Assembly (NCBI GenBank): GCA_951812925.1
Contig: OX638370.1
Span: forward strand, 26,031,964-26,095,963
From: Calliopum simillimum
Lineage: Eukaryota > Arthropoda > Insecta > Diptera > Lauxaniidae
Length of the DNA: 64,000 bases
Reading direction: 5' to 3'
Position numbers and translations under genes: made by a program. The notes beneath the pieces were generated by a model. The model was not told where the DNA came from. It saw only the letters and a list, made by a program, of their open reading frames with translations, and did no database searches. Each line of letters begins with the position of its first letter. Position 1 is the stretch's first letter. This document shows, piece by piece, positions 24,201 through 30,381 of the stretch.

Positions 24201-27200
24201 CTCTGCCACTCTAATTACAAATTTGAAATAAAAAATTAAAGCTGTTGACATTTCTTGTATTTAAGTTAAGAAGCTATGTGTAAATGGCGGAGTGTCAATA
24301 AGTAAAAGTTATTAACACATTTATCGTTTCTAAATTAAAAACAAGTACTGGCATGTGGCATGCAAACACATTATCTGATAATTTTTTTGATTTTGTTAAT
24401 TTTTGATGAATTAATTTCTTATTTTACAAGGATAAATAATAGGAAAAAGATAAAAGAAAAAATTTGCACCACACCAATGTATTTAACAGAAAAGGGTTTG
24501 ACTAATGTATTAAAGCTGTATGTATGTAGTATGTACATTTTTGATATCACATTTTAATTTATTAGTCAATGTTAGCTGAATGTAAGTATTTTCGAAAGCA
24601 AACAAAGCAAGTGTTAAAGCTTTAAATAATATTTGACACATATATAAAACTCAATATGCATAATAACAAACTCACCAGTAGCACATTCAGATGTTTCATA
24701 TGATACAGTTGATTGTACTTCTATTGCATTTTGATCTTGTCTATTGAGGTGAAAAAAAAATACATACAAAAATGTTTTTTCCAATTTGATTTTGTATAAT
24801 TATACCTTGATATCACATCGTTTATAACCTGCTTTTCTGTATTTGTATACTCGGATCTTCTTCGTCCAATTTTTTTCTCAATATCAGCCTCAAAAAATTG
24901 TCCCAAGGGTTTTGTAGGAAATTCATTTGCTTTTGCGGGTGGCGGCACATCCAGCTTAAGATCTTTTAATTTTTTCATTACTCGTTCCAAAGCCTCAATG
25001 GCATAATCATCGTTGTATCCGAAATTTTTATGCAATTTCACTTGCAAATATTCAATTATTGCATCCATATCTTTTAAACGCAAAAGTTCATGTTTGTGCA
25101 TATAGAGAATTGTAATTGCCATAGCAGTGACAACGCGATCACCCTCAAGCAAAAATATGTCCCAGACACGTAAACTTAAACTAAAAGGAATCTGAAAATG
25201 TTTTAATATATTCATAAAACAATTAAAAACTTTAAATTAAAAAAAAAAATCTTACCCTTTCAACAAATATTACAAAAAACCATTTAATCGAATACAATAT
25301 GGCATCAACATTGTGCTTCATAAAGTGTTGATGTAATTTTCGCATTATTTTTGCCATTATGCGATCATGATGCTCCAAGAAACGAGTCAGTTTTGGAAAA
25401 CCTTCAATAAACAGTCCATGCATAGCATATCTCTTATCAATTATTAGTGCATTTAGCGCCCAAAATGCTTCCTCCTCCTGCATGTAAAGTAACAGTACCC
25501 CAGCTACACAAGCCATGCCTTGGCAGTAACCCAATTCAGGATTGTATACACTATATGCATTGAGCACATTAAATAAACTGCACTGCTTAACGCTATACCG
25601 CTCACGATACGCAAGATTGTCACGAAATTGACGATTCACATCAGAATCAATTTGGCGCACTTCTGTAGAATATTTTCGCGCTAGATCAAGCATGCGCTTA
25701 TATGTATCACGATTGGCAGCTATAGATTCATCGACATTTAAGAGCTTCTTCCATGCGGGCCAGCGCATACGATCTGGAATCCCTTTGAAAACTCGTTTGC
25801 GTAATTTTTCATTTTGTATATTCCAGGAGGCAAGCATTTTTACCCATTTCTTATCACGTTCCAATTCAATTTTATTTCGCTGAAGTTCTTGTGAATCGCG
25901 TATATCTGGAAGGCGGGAATCATGCATGAAGCCATATCTATAAAGGTAAAACAAATTTATGCAATAAGATAATAAATATTCAGCAACTATCAAAAATCAA
26001 GTTAACTTTCTCTTTATAAAAAGTTATATTTGCAGGTTTTCCACTGCAAGTAAAAAATGTTCCACAGCATACAGATTTTCACTCCAAGTTAAACCTTTTC
26101 CACACAAAATTGATCTTTTTTAAATTCCATTTAAACTTTTCCCAAATCAAATTAAACGATTTTAAAAAAGTTTAAATTGATTTGGAGAAAGTTTAAATTG
26201 ATTAGAAAAAAGGGGAAGTTAGTTTGATTTGGAAAAATGTAAACTTATTTGGGAAATGTTTAAATTGATTTGGAAGAACAGGAGATTAATTTGATTTGGA
26301 AAAAGTTTATTTTGATTTGGAAAAAGTTTATTTTGATTTGGAAAAAGTTTATTTTGATTTGGAAAAGTTAAAATTGGTTCGAAAAAAGTTTAAATTGATT
26401 TGGAAAATTTCATTTTGATTTAGAAATAGTTTAAATTGGTTTGAAAAAAAAATGGAGGTTAATTTGATTTGGAAAAAGTGTAAATTTATTTGAAAAATGT
26501 TTAAATTGCTTTGGAAAAACTGGAGATTAATTTGGTTTGGAAAAAGTTTATTTTGATTTGGAAAAATTTTAAATTGGTTTGAAAAAAGTTTTGATTGATT
26601 TGGAAAAACTGTAGGTTAATTTGATTTGGAAAAGTTAATTTTGAATTCGAAAAAGGTTATTTTGATTAGGAAAAAGTTTAAATTGATTTGAAAAAACATT
26701 AATTTGGTGTGGAAAAGGTTTATTAGAGTGGAAATCCTTTATTGATCTTTTTTCAAATCAAATTAAATTTTTTCCAAATCAAAATAAACGTTTCATTAAA
26801 TGAAATTAAACTTTTTCCAAATCAAATTTAACTTTTTTCAAATCGCTTGGTTAACCCTTACCACATTTTGGAAAGTGTCTTGTTGACACAATATTCATCC
26901 ATATACCAAGTTTCATAACGATAGATGCAAATGTATTATAAAGTTTTATTTGATTTGGAAAAAGGTTAATTTGATCGGAAAAAGTTGAATTTGATATGGA
27001 AAAAGTTAAATTTGATTTGGTTAAAGTTTAATATAATTTGAAAAAAGTTTATTTTGATTTGAAAAAAGTTTACTTTGATTTGAAAAAGGTTTCATTTTGC
27101 GACAATCAATTTTTTGTGCCCTACTTAACAGGTACCGCCTGGCCAATTTTTACGAGAATAAAAGCAAAAATGTTTGCCTAAAGAATGTAAGTTCACATCA

Positions 27201-30200
27201 TCACTTTTGTTAGTGTGTAGTTTTTAGTTAAATATTATGTTGTTTTTTTTAAATAGTGGAAAACTATTACGTGGGCTGCTATATATATTTCTGGCCTAGG
27301 CAACACTAATGTCAATAGCTAAAATCTGGCAACACCATAATAAAGTTTGACATTTTTAAGCATAAACGTACTCACAACGTTTTGATGTACAAGTGCTATT
27401 TGTTTTGTTTACAGTGAGTTAAGAAAATTAATTTTTCCGTTGATAATTTAAGCGATTGATAAATTATGGGGTTTCCAACGAGAACAAACGTTTTTTGCAA
27501 CTAAGCGTCCATGCAAAATCGAATGTATTGGAGTGGAACTAATGCCCAAGGATGTCATGTCACATGACGATCTTGCATTATCAGTTCACGTACGGCATCA
27601 ATGTTCTCTGGCACAACGGCCGTTTTTCGACGACGTTCTCGGAATTCGTCTTTGAGCGAGCGTCAGCCACGATTGAATTCATTAAACCAGTTTTTCACAG
27701 TGCTATAGGATGGTGCTTCATCGCAATACAAAGATTTAAGTTCATCGAAAGTTGTGAAAAATGATCGCACGAAAATGTTCACGAGTTAATTCCATTTTTT
27801 TGCCAAATTGATTTTTTCAAGTCACTGTAAACAACACAAATGATGGTCGTACGTCAAAACGTTCTGAGTACGTTTATGCTAAAAAATGTCAAACTTTATT
27901 ATGGTGTTGCCAGATTTTAGCTATTGACATTAGTGTTGCCTAGGCCAGAAATATATATAGCAGCCTACGTATCTGGTGCTACTACTTATTTGCTTTATTA
28001 AACTTTGAATCAACTAGTGATATTTTCGTTAGTATAATTTCATTAGCTTAATTAATTCATCAGTGCGAATACAGTAAATAAAATTATACTACAAACTATG
28101 TATGTACTTCGAAAATAAATTAATTCTTTTGTGCGTAATTTCGAACTTTATCTTCATTTTCAATGACTTTAGGCAAGAATTGTTTATATGTATGTATGTA
28201 GAATTGTTTATAGCTTATGCAAATATATCAAACGAGTGATGTCAACTTGTATATTCATTATTTGATAAGATAACTTAATGAGCAGGCTTGAAATGCTTAA
28301 ACAATAATAGAATTTTTAAACTTAACAGCCAACTAATATAAAAAAGTACTTTTGTTTTCTTCAAAAAGAAGACATTTTTGCATGAAACAATGCAAGATAT
28401 TTTCAGTCATAATTCAGCTATTAAATGTCAAAATAAAATCCCTAATATATAACTGCGTACATCCAGTAAGTGCACCATTTGTAAAATTTAAGATAAACCT
28501 AAACCGAGTATTCCAGCAAAATTTTTCTTTAAAGTACTACCGAATTTTCAATTTAATGGCAAAAGCAACTGATGTCATTTAATTATAAGTTAAAACTCGA
28601 AAAAATGGGGCTTCGAAACGAAAAATGAACCAATTCATTAAGCAAAGAGCTATATAGCACAGAAAAAGTAGATAAAAATTGCAGTAATATCTAATTTCGT
28701 TGAGCACGCACCGATTTCGATCCGACATGGCTCATTTTGTTCGTAATTGAACTTAGAATAAACCAACACCTAAGATTTATGCGATTTCTGAAAAAGGCCG
28801 AAAAACGGTTATTTGAAAAATATAAACACAACAAGTCATAAAAATAATAATAATTTTCAATATATTTATCAATGCTTAATCCGATTCCGGCCTCAATATT
28901 GTTCTATCACGTACGGTTTTTGAGAAATCCTAGCTAAAAGTTCAAAAAAACAAAAAAACACGGTATTTAAAGTTATGTATATAGAGTACGCACTAAATTG
29001 TTTTAGTCTTTTCTATTAAATGCATTGTTAAGTGCTTCGTGTTTAAAATGAGCTTGTATCATTTTTCTTTAAAAAGTTATGAAAATTTTAAAATAACATA
29101 ACGAAAGTTAAAAATCCTATGTGGATTCTGAAGTGATTTTTCACTCCATGGTGTAATTTTGAAATGATCATAACTTTTTAAAGAAAAATCATACAAGAAT
29201 AATTCATAACTTATTTTGAAGATGGACAGCACTGAACAATGCATTTAGTAGAAAAGACCAAAAAGATTTCGTGCGTCCTCTATATAACTTCAAAATCGTG
29301 TTTTTTTTAACTCGTTCTTAGGTTAGGATATTTCAAAAACAAGCCATGAGATAGAGCAATTCTGGGGGCGGATTTGCATTCAGCATTGACAAATACATCG
29401 AAAATGTTGTTTTATTCATCCGAAAAACAGTTTTTCGACCTTGTTTAAGAAATGCATAAAATAGTGTTGGTTTCTTTCTAATTTAATTACGAAGAAAGTG
29501 AGCCATGTTCGATCAAAATCGATGCACGTTCAACAAAGTACTTAAACTTATAGATCTTTGCCTCAAGCTATGGAATTGCAAACTCTTATTCTTTTGAAAG
29601 GATAATTCATTTGAAAAAATAGTTCTTTCCAAAATGGAATAGAAAATCAATTTAGTTTATCATCAAATATAATAAACCTTTATTAGGATTGAATTCTAAG
29701 AATCAAAATTCAGTACTGTAAAGATTTCACATTTTATCTTGGAACAGTGTTTAAGAAGACACTCTAGTGGAACTATGTTCAATCCTATGCTCTAAAACGA
29801 AAATAGGCAAATGCAACGTCTTCGAATTTTATCTGCCAACTTTCTGTAACCACTTCCAACCCTTTTATTACTGTTACATATAGTTAAAACAACTTAAGCT
29901 GTACCTAAGCAAAATAGCTTTGAGCTCAATTTTCAATTAGTTCTGGTTTTTTCGTTTATGGGCATTATTAAGATCAAAATAAGCACAAAAAAAAAAACGC
30001 TCAAAATTGAAAGTATAATTTCACCCACAACTATTGGAAAATTCTGCTTAAGCTGTTTTTTCTTTGTGCCACAGGCTTATAGTGTAGTTAGGAATTTATT
30101 TGTAAAACTTATGCTTCAGTCAACAATGTTTGCATAATATGTTTAAGATTCTTAATTATGATAAGGCAATTCCGCAAAATTGCGTGAAACTTGATTAACA

Positions 30201-30381
30201 CAAAATAAAAGAGCTGCGCTACTTACTTGTCTGTAATATGATATAACTCATATGTGGGATTTTCCCATGGATCAACTTCATTTTTTGGATCTAATCCTAA
30301 AGCATATCGACTAAAAATCATTTCACGTTCTTCAGCAGCGCGTTTGAGTAACGCCTCTTGCTCATCGTCAATAGTCATCAT
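208..30381 (-). CDS. RN-tre: RN-tre / USP6NL-like TBC-domain Rab GTPase-activating protein, gene-level span
   Basis: Rab GAP of the USP6NL/RN-tre family, which accelerates GTP hydrolysis on endocytic Rabs. The common part is four exons: 30227-30381, 25256-25937, 24806-25191 and 24676-24740, all with GT-AG borders and matching phases. The TBC domain spans roughly residues 100-315. Both catalytic fingers are present: the Arg of IDSDVNR (about R154) and the Gln of GYCQGM (about Q191). The start is the first ATG of an MMTIDD N-terminus; the upstream in-frame extension has no ATG. Exon 4 ends in phase 1, and three downstream exon sets are in phase with it: A (12641-12795), B (3772-3938), and C plus D (334-439, 208-271). 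They predict proteins of 480, 484 and 485 aa. The family assignment is firm; use of each tail is inferred from splice signals and phase. Confidence 0.85.
334..439 (-). CDS. RN-tre: RN-tre alternative exon C (penultimate)
   Basis: Entered in phase 1 after a tattag acceptor (G plus TA ACA CTA) and closed by a consensus AA/gtaagt donor in phase 2. It encodes about 35 residues, including VPEDTHSIRSSLAGTSVA and SSETFSMEDN: Ser/Thr-rich and probably disordered. The donor joins cleanly to exon D at 271. Confidence 0.6.
440..2260. other. Intronic AT-rich sequence, no gene seen
   Basis: Lies between exons C and B of the RN-tre model. It is AT-rich with short homopolymer runs and no coding signal. At 1145-1180 a fragment reading cAGGTTTTCCACTCCAAG matches the end of the repeat element at 26.03-26.75 kb. 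Confidence 0.5.
2264..2640 (-). pseudogene. Unidentified decayed coding remnant
   Basis: On the minus strand about 65 codons are open from 2635 (FEVCDAFMCHEFGKF onward, with EIKEIKLDKAFDPPEK and QKAVWRGIPKK). A shift into another frame then continues VNDKIKDISTIDDDALFSWL and LLRTPFR, with one stop before a further open stretch. Composition and codon structure look protein-coding, in contrast to the surroundings. I do not recognise the family; a captured gene fragment or an old transposon or viral gene are all possible. Confidence 0.4.
3165..3432. repeat. Small inverted-repeat element (MITE-like)
   Basis: The ends are complementary: ATTGAATCGGTCATTTTTAA followed by AAGGGG on the left, and CCCCTTTTAAAAATGAC plus AGATTCAAAT on the right. 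The body is unremarkable and no coding frame is present. Confidence 0.45.
3772..3938 (-). CDS. RN-tre: RN-tre alternative terminal exon B
   Basis: After a ttcaag acceptor an open frame of 54 codons follows in phase 1 (G plus TT GAG ATT). It starts VEIEVEHTVLSPTIEKQ and ends NCQGPTIS, then TAG. The composition (charged, with balanced codon use) is unlike the A/T-rich intronic sequence around it. Spliced to exon 4 it gives 484 aa. No homology to tail A or tail C/D is evident by eye. It could belong to another minus-strand gene, but no other candidate upstream exons were seen. Confidence 0.5.
4283..4898. repeat. MITE-like element with repeated GTTTGGAAA motifs
   Basis: The ends read CCCAACAAACAA on the left and TTGTTGGTTGGG on the right, an imperfect inverted pair. 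The interior repeats cgTTTGGAAAAt and its complement many times in both orientations. No coding potential. The boundaries are approximate. Confidence 0.35.
4950..5448. repeat. Possible MITE with TTAGTTAAC-rich ends
   Basis: The left end, CCCGTATTTACAGTCATTAG then TTAAC, is loosely mirrored at the right end, where TTAGTTAAC is followed by ACACTGTGAATATG. Several TTAGTTAAC/GTTAACTAA motifs lie inside. The exact ends and any target duplication are not resolved. Confidence 0.25.
6402..6708. mobile_element. hAT-type MITE, 307 bp
   Basis: The ends TAGTGATGAGCAAA and TTTGCTCACCACTA are inverted repeats. The element is bounded by a perfect 8-bp duplication ATCCCAGT (6394-6401 and 6709-6716). The interior is rich in TTGGTCTTG and its complement. 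There is no coding capacity, so it must have been mobilised in trans by a hAT transposase. Confidence 0.82.
6888..7156. repeat. Inverted-repeat element with CAATTGAGGAGTG ends
   Basis: The left end CAATTGAGGAGTGGCCGTAC and the right end, which ends GACACTCCTCAATTG, are complementary for roughly 50 bp, with a shared CTAGGCCCTTTGG/CCAAAGGGCCTAAG section. The interior (ATTATGTGCCATAATAATC and ATGCCATCAATT) is also found near 23,200-23,280. Confidence 0.55.
7810..8940 (+). pseudogene. hAT transposase remnant (ZMYM1/DUF4371-like)
   Basis: Fragments in shifting frames read, in order: a segment containing NQVDNERLKQVLENR; then RFRIQSGDLELKNHL, SRATFISQTTQDEI, CFGEEILCELISRIK and ETTDIAHISQMTLVV; then KEVISFFKNSSKRN, LCETRWVERQNGVLQF; and LPLSRFFQKSKLDLKSAR. 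These match the order of DUF4371/hAT transposases. Frameshifts and stops at about 7927, 8257 and 8597 break it. No N-terminal BED finger was found, and the C-terminal dimerisation region stops at the element end. It cannot encode an active enzyme. Confidence 0.8.
9741..10180 (-). pseudogene. Tc1 transposase C-terminal half, left arm
   Basis: Reads FSDDSKFNLCGSSGN, then RIMVWGCISAQG, LKWIFLHNNNLKHTWK and PAESTDLNPIK, the standard order of Tc1 transposases. It lacks the N-terminal DNA-binding region. The usual second Asp of QDNDPKH is replaced (HNNNLKH) and the final Glu of the SPDLNPIE motif is Lys, so catalysis is not expected. Confidence 0.8.
10188..10678 (+). pseudogene. Tc1 transposase C-terminal half, right arm
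   Basis: The inverted duplicate of the left-arm remnant, with the same HNNNLKH and NPIK substitutions and nearly the same sequence (for instance Gly-Ile-Gly instead of Gly-Ile-Ser after AQ). After the NPIKSSSHENALLI stretch the frame shifts and continues to the 3' end of the old gene. Sharing the inactivating changes shows both arms came from one already dead copy. Confidence 0.8.
11095..11235. repeat. Dispersed repeat related to the 22.4-23.1 kb cluster
   Basis: Contains CACTCCCCTAAGTGG, then CACAGCTAAACCGATTCATC, a GGTATGGAGATAGAGTTA segment and TAAGGAATGATAAT. Each is also found, in the same order, in the three units at 22.42-23.03 kb. Confidence 0.5.
11640..11790. repeat. Fragment of a dispersed foldback family
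   Basis: Shares TGGCTTTAAAATCTAAAATA and the GCATCTTTTTGGATTT stretch with the foldbacks at 41.70-41.94 kb and 52.25-52.44 kb. Only part of one arm is recognisable here. Confidence 0.35.
12641..12795 (-). CDS. RN-tre: RN-tre alternative terminal exon A
   Basis: An open frame after a gcatttag acceptor, entering in phase 1 (G plus GT GAT GCA). It encodes about 51 residues beginning GDAYSMKTYQSITSL and ending DDEQSVENTRL, then TAA. The Ser/Thr-rich composition and acidic end look like a regulatory tail, and the final T-R-L fits a class I PDZ ligand pattern. Joining exon 4 to this exon gives a 480-aa protein. No strong donor is visible inside it, so it is best read as a 3' terminal exon. Confidence 0.6.
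13910..15676. mobile_element. TA-flanked inverted-repeat transposon, non-autonomous
   Basis: The ends CCGTAAGCAGGGGTGAC and GTCACCCCTGCTCACGG form a TIR with one difference. Each is flanked by TA (13908-13909 and 15677-15678), suggesting a Tc1/mariner-like duplication. GGGGTGACTTT-like words recur inside (about 14,315 and 14,335 as an inverted pair). No transposase frame is visible, and a separate hairpin element sits inside at 14,793-15,238. Confidence 0.65.
14793..15238. repeat. Near-perfect hairpin element, two 215-bp arms
   Basis: The arms 14793-15007 and 15024-15238 are reverse complements of equal length, with about two visible differences (in the CGGATTA/TAATCCG and CTATAGTGACAT sections). 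The loop is 16 bp. The arms contain CACAAAGACTCATCAGAC and AGACGAAACATATG. No coding frame. It probably formed or inserted recently inside the TA-flanked element. Confidence 0.88.
15690..17720. other. Intronic sequence with no gene found
   Basis: Part of the RN-tre intron between exon A and the copia element. AT-rich with no convincing coding frame. A short ACAGTGCCGGTAAAAAAT word at about 17,240 resembles the end of a Tc1-type element, but no partner end was found. Confidence 0.4.
17730..17912 (-). repeat. 3' LTR of the copia element
   Basis: 183 bp, identical by eye to the LTR at 22235-22417. Given the CATAG duplication, the LTR runs TATTGATG to CTATAATA on the minus strand rather than the usual TG to CA ends. 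It is preceded by a short purine tract. Confidence 0.92.
17913..17921 (-). promoter_or_regulatory. Polypurine tract of the copia element
   Basis: AAGGGAAAG directly before the 3' LTR on the minus strand, ten bases after the gag-pol stop. It would prime plus-strand DNA synthesis. Confidence 0.75.
17932..22110 (-). CDS. Copia gag-pol polyprotein
   Basis: A 1392-aa polyprotein in one frame. Gag has a CCHC zinc knuckle at 247-260 (CNYCNKKGHWVRDC). The protease active site at about 306 reads D-N-G-A rather than the usual D-S/T-G-A. Integrase has an H-H-C-C finger (H447, H452, C477, C480) and a D506-D567-E603 triad with 35 residues between the last two. Reverse transcriptase has QFDVSTAFLYGELEEE and YVDD at 1079-1082. 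RNase H ends with the family's TKHIALKHFFVRE and DIMTKPL segments. No stop or frameshift is present, so it may still be active unless the protease change matters. Confidence 0.96.
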   Translation of the reverse strand: MDFSKHIKPLRNESDYPVWKRKMRDLLDYHEGAIDVIEGKLRKPLQPAANATADEKKSYKEKTDLYRKANSYAKSMITSAVSDDVYQKIMDKETAEDAWESLKIQFEARSKDQLFKICIDFFSFTWNSSQDVSLHIAKLKSLWIELNNGLKARNEDQLPDVLLVCKILQILPIQFETFKSSWMLLTKNEEKTFEEMSAQLCMYERNCTSSDKNKIEEEALVSRSLKNKKVTFTNNSNGKQIKRSDVCNYCNKKGHWVRDCRKWVADGKPKPKEVNEAKAVSQNCLTILYEEVNAVQDADAAGWWIDNGATRHVTNNKEIFKDFEPFSNPNFIKAAGKEVLQAIGKGTIEIESKCRNKTKVLCLTDVWYVPNISRNLFSVLAAQDKQRNSKFVSTTTNCKLIVNGEELICGSRSVCGSLYKANIRPIAQEDKEQVNAVQDSDLLQLYHERWGHQDKRHIKKMLKSEMGITTKDDRTVCEPCIYGKAHRLPFGHRVKAKSPGELMTTDVCGPFSESFGKMKYLLIFKDAYTKYRFGFVIKQKSDVKGCLEEVLMTAKTYGYPIKELLSDNGGEFDNHEVKIILKKYGVTQRLTAPYTPQQNGGSERENRTVVEMARTFKYSNEDAKFPDAIWAELVRTAIYILNRTGKSSVEDKSPFELWMGKKPRIHHLRIIASECYVHIPSQKRKKMDAKATKGYLIGYDNDERYRVYIKQTRKVILSRDVKFVEKPKSCVAKDTNDENNNNISGEDNNTTCDDDNNLDEVKLKFEDFKRSYTEGDCTVRDEEQQFREEQQFNSKDAVDDINQPIIEKDTQDTVEDEPFEDCTQDEFSDASDFYGFQSNKSGIDEENDFEMPLVKRLRDRTLLSNSKYDDFVIKLQGFINKIETPMTFTEAINSKQCKQWKVAMNSEINSLRENTTWEMAELPKGAKALSSKWVFRVKMNPNGTVDKFKARLVIKGFTQREGIDYKEAFSPVAKLGTIRAVLSIAASNNMHLSQFDVSTAFLYGELEEEIFMKQPEGYNDGTKRVCRLKRSLYGLKQAPRCWNKRLVNYLLKIGFKVTEADPCLFIRIKDGKKLILVLYVDDGLVAGTDANDLKVLLKELRSEFKIVAKDASYFLGLEIKKEDGVIKVSQGAYARKILERFNFQDCRPVASPMTKVVESSEAGKVDDVSKFPYRQAVGAIMYLMLGTRPDLAFSIGYLSRTLENPTKEDIVRVKRVFRYIAGTKDYGIIYKADNNLKFECYSDADFGGCIKTGRSTSGVVVKYGGAVISWMSQRQPIVATSTTEAEIVAATEATKEIIWLKRLYSELIGFKEIPMLLVDNNAAIRLAQNPEFHRRTKHIALKHFFVREKVCEKELDVTRISTQDQLADIMTKPLQPLRLKYLIKNLGLSSVN
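22221..22234 (-). promoter_or_regulatory. Primer-binding site of the copia element
   Basis: Reads GGTTATGGGCCCAG directly inside the 5' LTR. This is the copia-type site, which pairs with an internal fragment of initiator methionine tRNA rather than its 3' end. Confidence 0.8.
22235..22417 (-). repeat. 5' LTR of the copia element
   Basis: The 183-bp partner of the 3' LTR with no differences seen. It should hold the element promoter, followed on the minus strand by the primer-binding site at 22234-22221. Confidence 0.92.
22425..23335. repeat. Cluster of three degenerate direct repeats
   Basis: Units starting near 22,426, 22,794 and 22,916 share CACGCCCC..AATGGAAAAA, then CTCTCAC.GCTAAACCACTG, an ATCGATTTT section and AAGGAACGATAA.ATGA. 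Between and after them a second module (GAAAGTGGAATAAGTCCATA and AAAAGTAATG) occurs at about 22,558 and 23,163. Related copies lie at 11.1 kb and 6.9-7.1 kb. Confidence 0.6.
23340..24670. other. Intronic AT-rich sequence, no gene found
   Basis: Separates the repeat cluster from RN-tre exon 4. Long A/T runs and scattered short frames only, with no recognised repeat ends. Confidence 0.4.
24676..24740 (-). CDS. RN-tre: RN-tre exon 4 (short linker exon)
   Basis: A 65-nt exon between a caatag acceptor and a consensus gtgag donor. It encodes about 21 residues (RQDQNAIEVQSTVSYE, then TSECAT) and ends in phase 1 with a single G. No further tail-coding exon was recognised in the about 12 kb before exon A. 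This is the branch point from which tails A, B and C/D would be spliced. Confidence 0.75.
24806..25191 (-). CDS. RN-tre: RN-tre exon 3 (end of TBC domain)
   Basis: Follows a ttttcag acceptor and starts IPFSLSLRVWD, matching the TPF.L.LR.WD segment of the family. It continues through the last TBC helices and a linker containing PPPAKANEFPTKPLGQ. It ends GTG ATA TCA AG before gtataa (phase 2), so the Arg codon is shared with exon 4. Confidence 0.9.
25256..25937 (-). CDS. RN-tre: RN-tre exon 2 (most of the TBC domain)
   Basis: Begins after a tatag acceptor and completes the Lys codon split from exon 1, continuing as YGFMHDSRLPD. It carries the Arg-finger segment (RQIDSDVNRQFRD) and the Gln-finger segment (GYCQGM), followed by the AMHGLF/GFPKL region typical of USP6NL proteins. 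It ends FVER before a gtaaga donor in phase 0. Confidence 0.9.
26034..26745. repeat. Element made of degenerate GATTTGGAAAAAGTTTA repeats
   Basis: Around 20 imperfect copies of a unit of about 20-24 bp (GATTTGGAAAAAGTTTAAATT and variants) lie between ends that mirror each other: TTTCACTCCAAGTTAAACC and CCTTTTCCACAC on the left, GTGTGGAAAAGG and GAGTGGAAATCC on the right. Single-orientation units dominate, with complementary units at the edges. This is a repeat-expanded inverted-repeat element in RN-tre intron 1. Confidence 0.65.
26755..27095. repeat. Further GATTTGGAAAA-type repeats
   Basis: The same unit continues in both orientations: TTTTTCCAAATCAAA near 26,770-26,840, then TTTGATTTGGAAAAA near 26,950-27,095. 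They are interrupted by a short unique stretch with CCACATTTTGGAAAGTG. Confidence 0.55.
27273..27965. mobile_element. Mariner-derived foldback element, 693 bp
   Basis: Arms of about 120 bp are near-perfect inverted repeats (GGCTGCTATATATATTTCTG at each end, then CCTAGGCAACAC and TCAATAGC sections). The 5 bases TACGT flank both ends (27268-27272 and 27966-27970). The middle holds a fragment of mariner transposase on the minus strand. Its internal deletion makes it non-autonomous. Confidence 0.75.
27540..27790 (-). pseudogene. Mariner transposase N-terminal fragment
   Basis: The minus strand reads LTREHFRAIIFHNF, then CDEAPSYSTVKNWFNEFNRG and, after a stop, SLKDEFRERRRKTAVVPENI and DAVRELIMQDRHVT. 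This matches the helix-turn-helix region of mariner transposases. The catalytic domain is missing, and stops interrupt what remains. Confidence 0.75.
28698..29540. repeat. Long diverged foldback in RN-tre intron 1
   Basis: The left arm starts TTGAGCACGCACCGATTTCG and the right arm ends with its diverged complement, ATCGATGCACGTTCAACAA. Pairing continues inward, for example GACATGGCTCA/TGAGCCATG and CATAACTTTTTAAAG near the centre. The arms are roughly 400 bp, visibly less similar than those of the other hairpins, so this is an older structure. Confidence 0.6.
29545..30220. other. Intron 1 remainder, no gene seen
   Basis: AT-rich intronic sequence between the old foldback and the exon 1 donor at 30,226. 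No recognised repeat or coding frame. Confidence 0.4.
30227..30381 (-). CDS. RN-tre: RN-tre exon 1 (start codon)
   Basis: Encodes the first 51 residues plus two bases of the next codon. They run from MMTIDDEQEALL through the WENPTYELYHITDK segment, which resembles the region just before the TBC domain in USP6NL. It ends AA followed by a consensus gtaagt donor in phase 2. The reading frame extends upstream for eight codons, but from a TTG, so the first of two consecutive ATGs is taken as the start; the second would remove only one residue. Confidence 0.82.
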
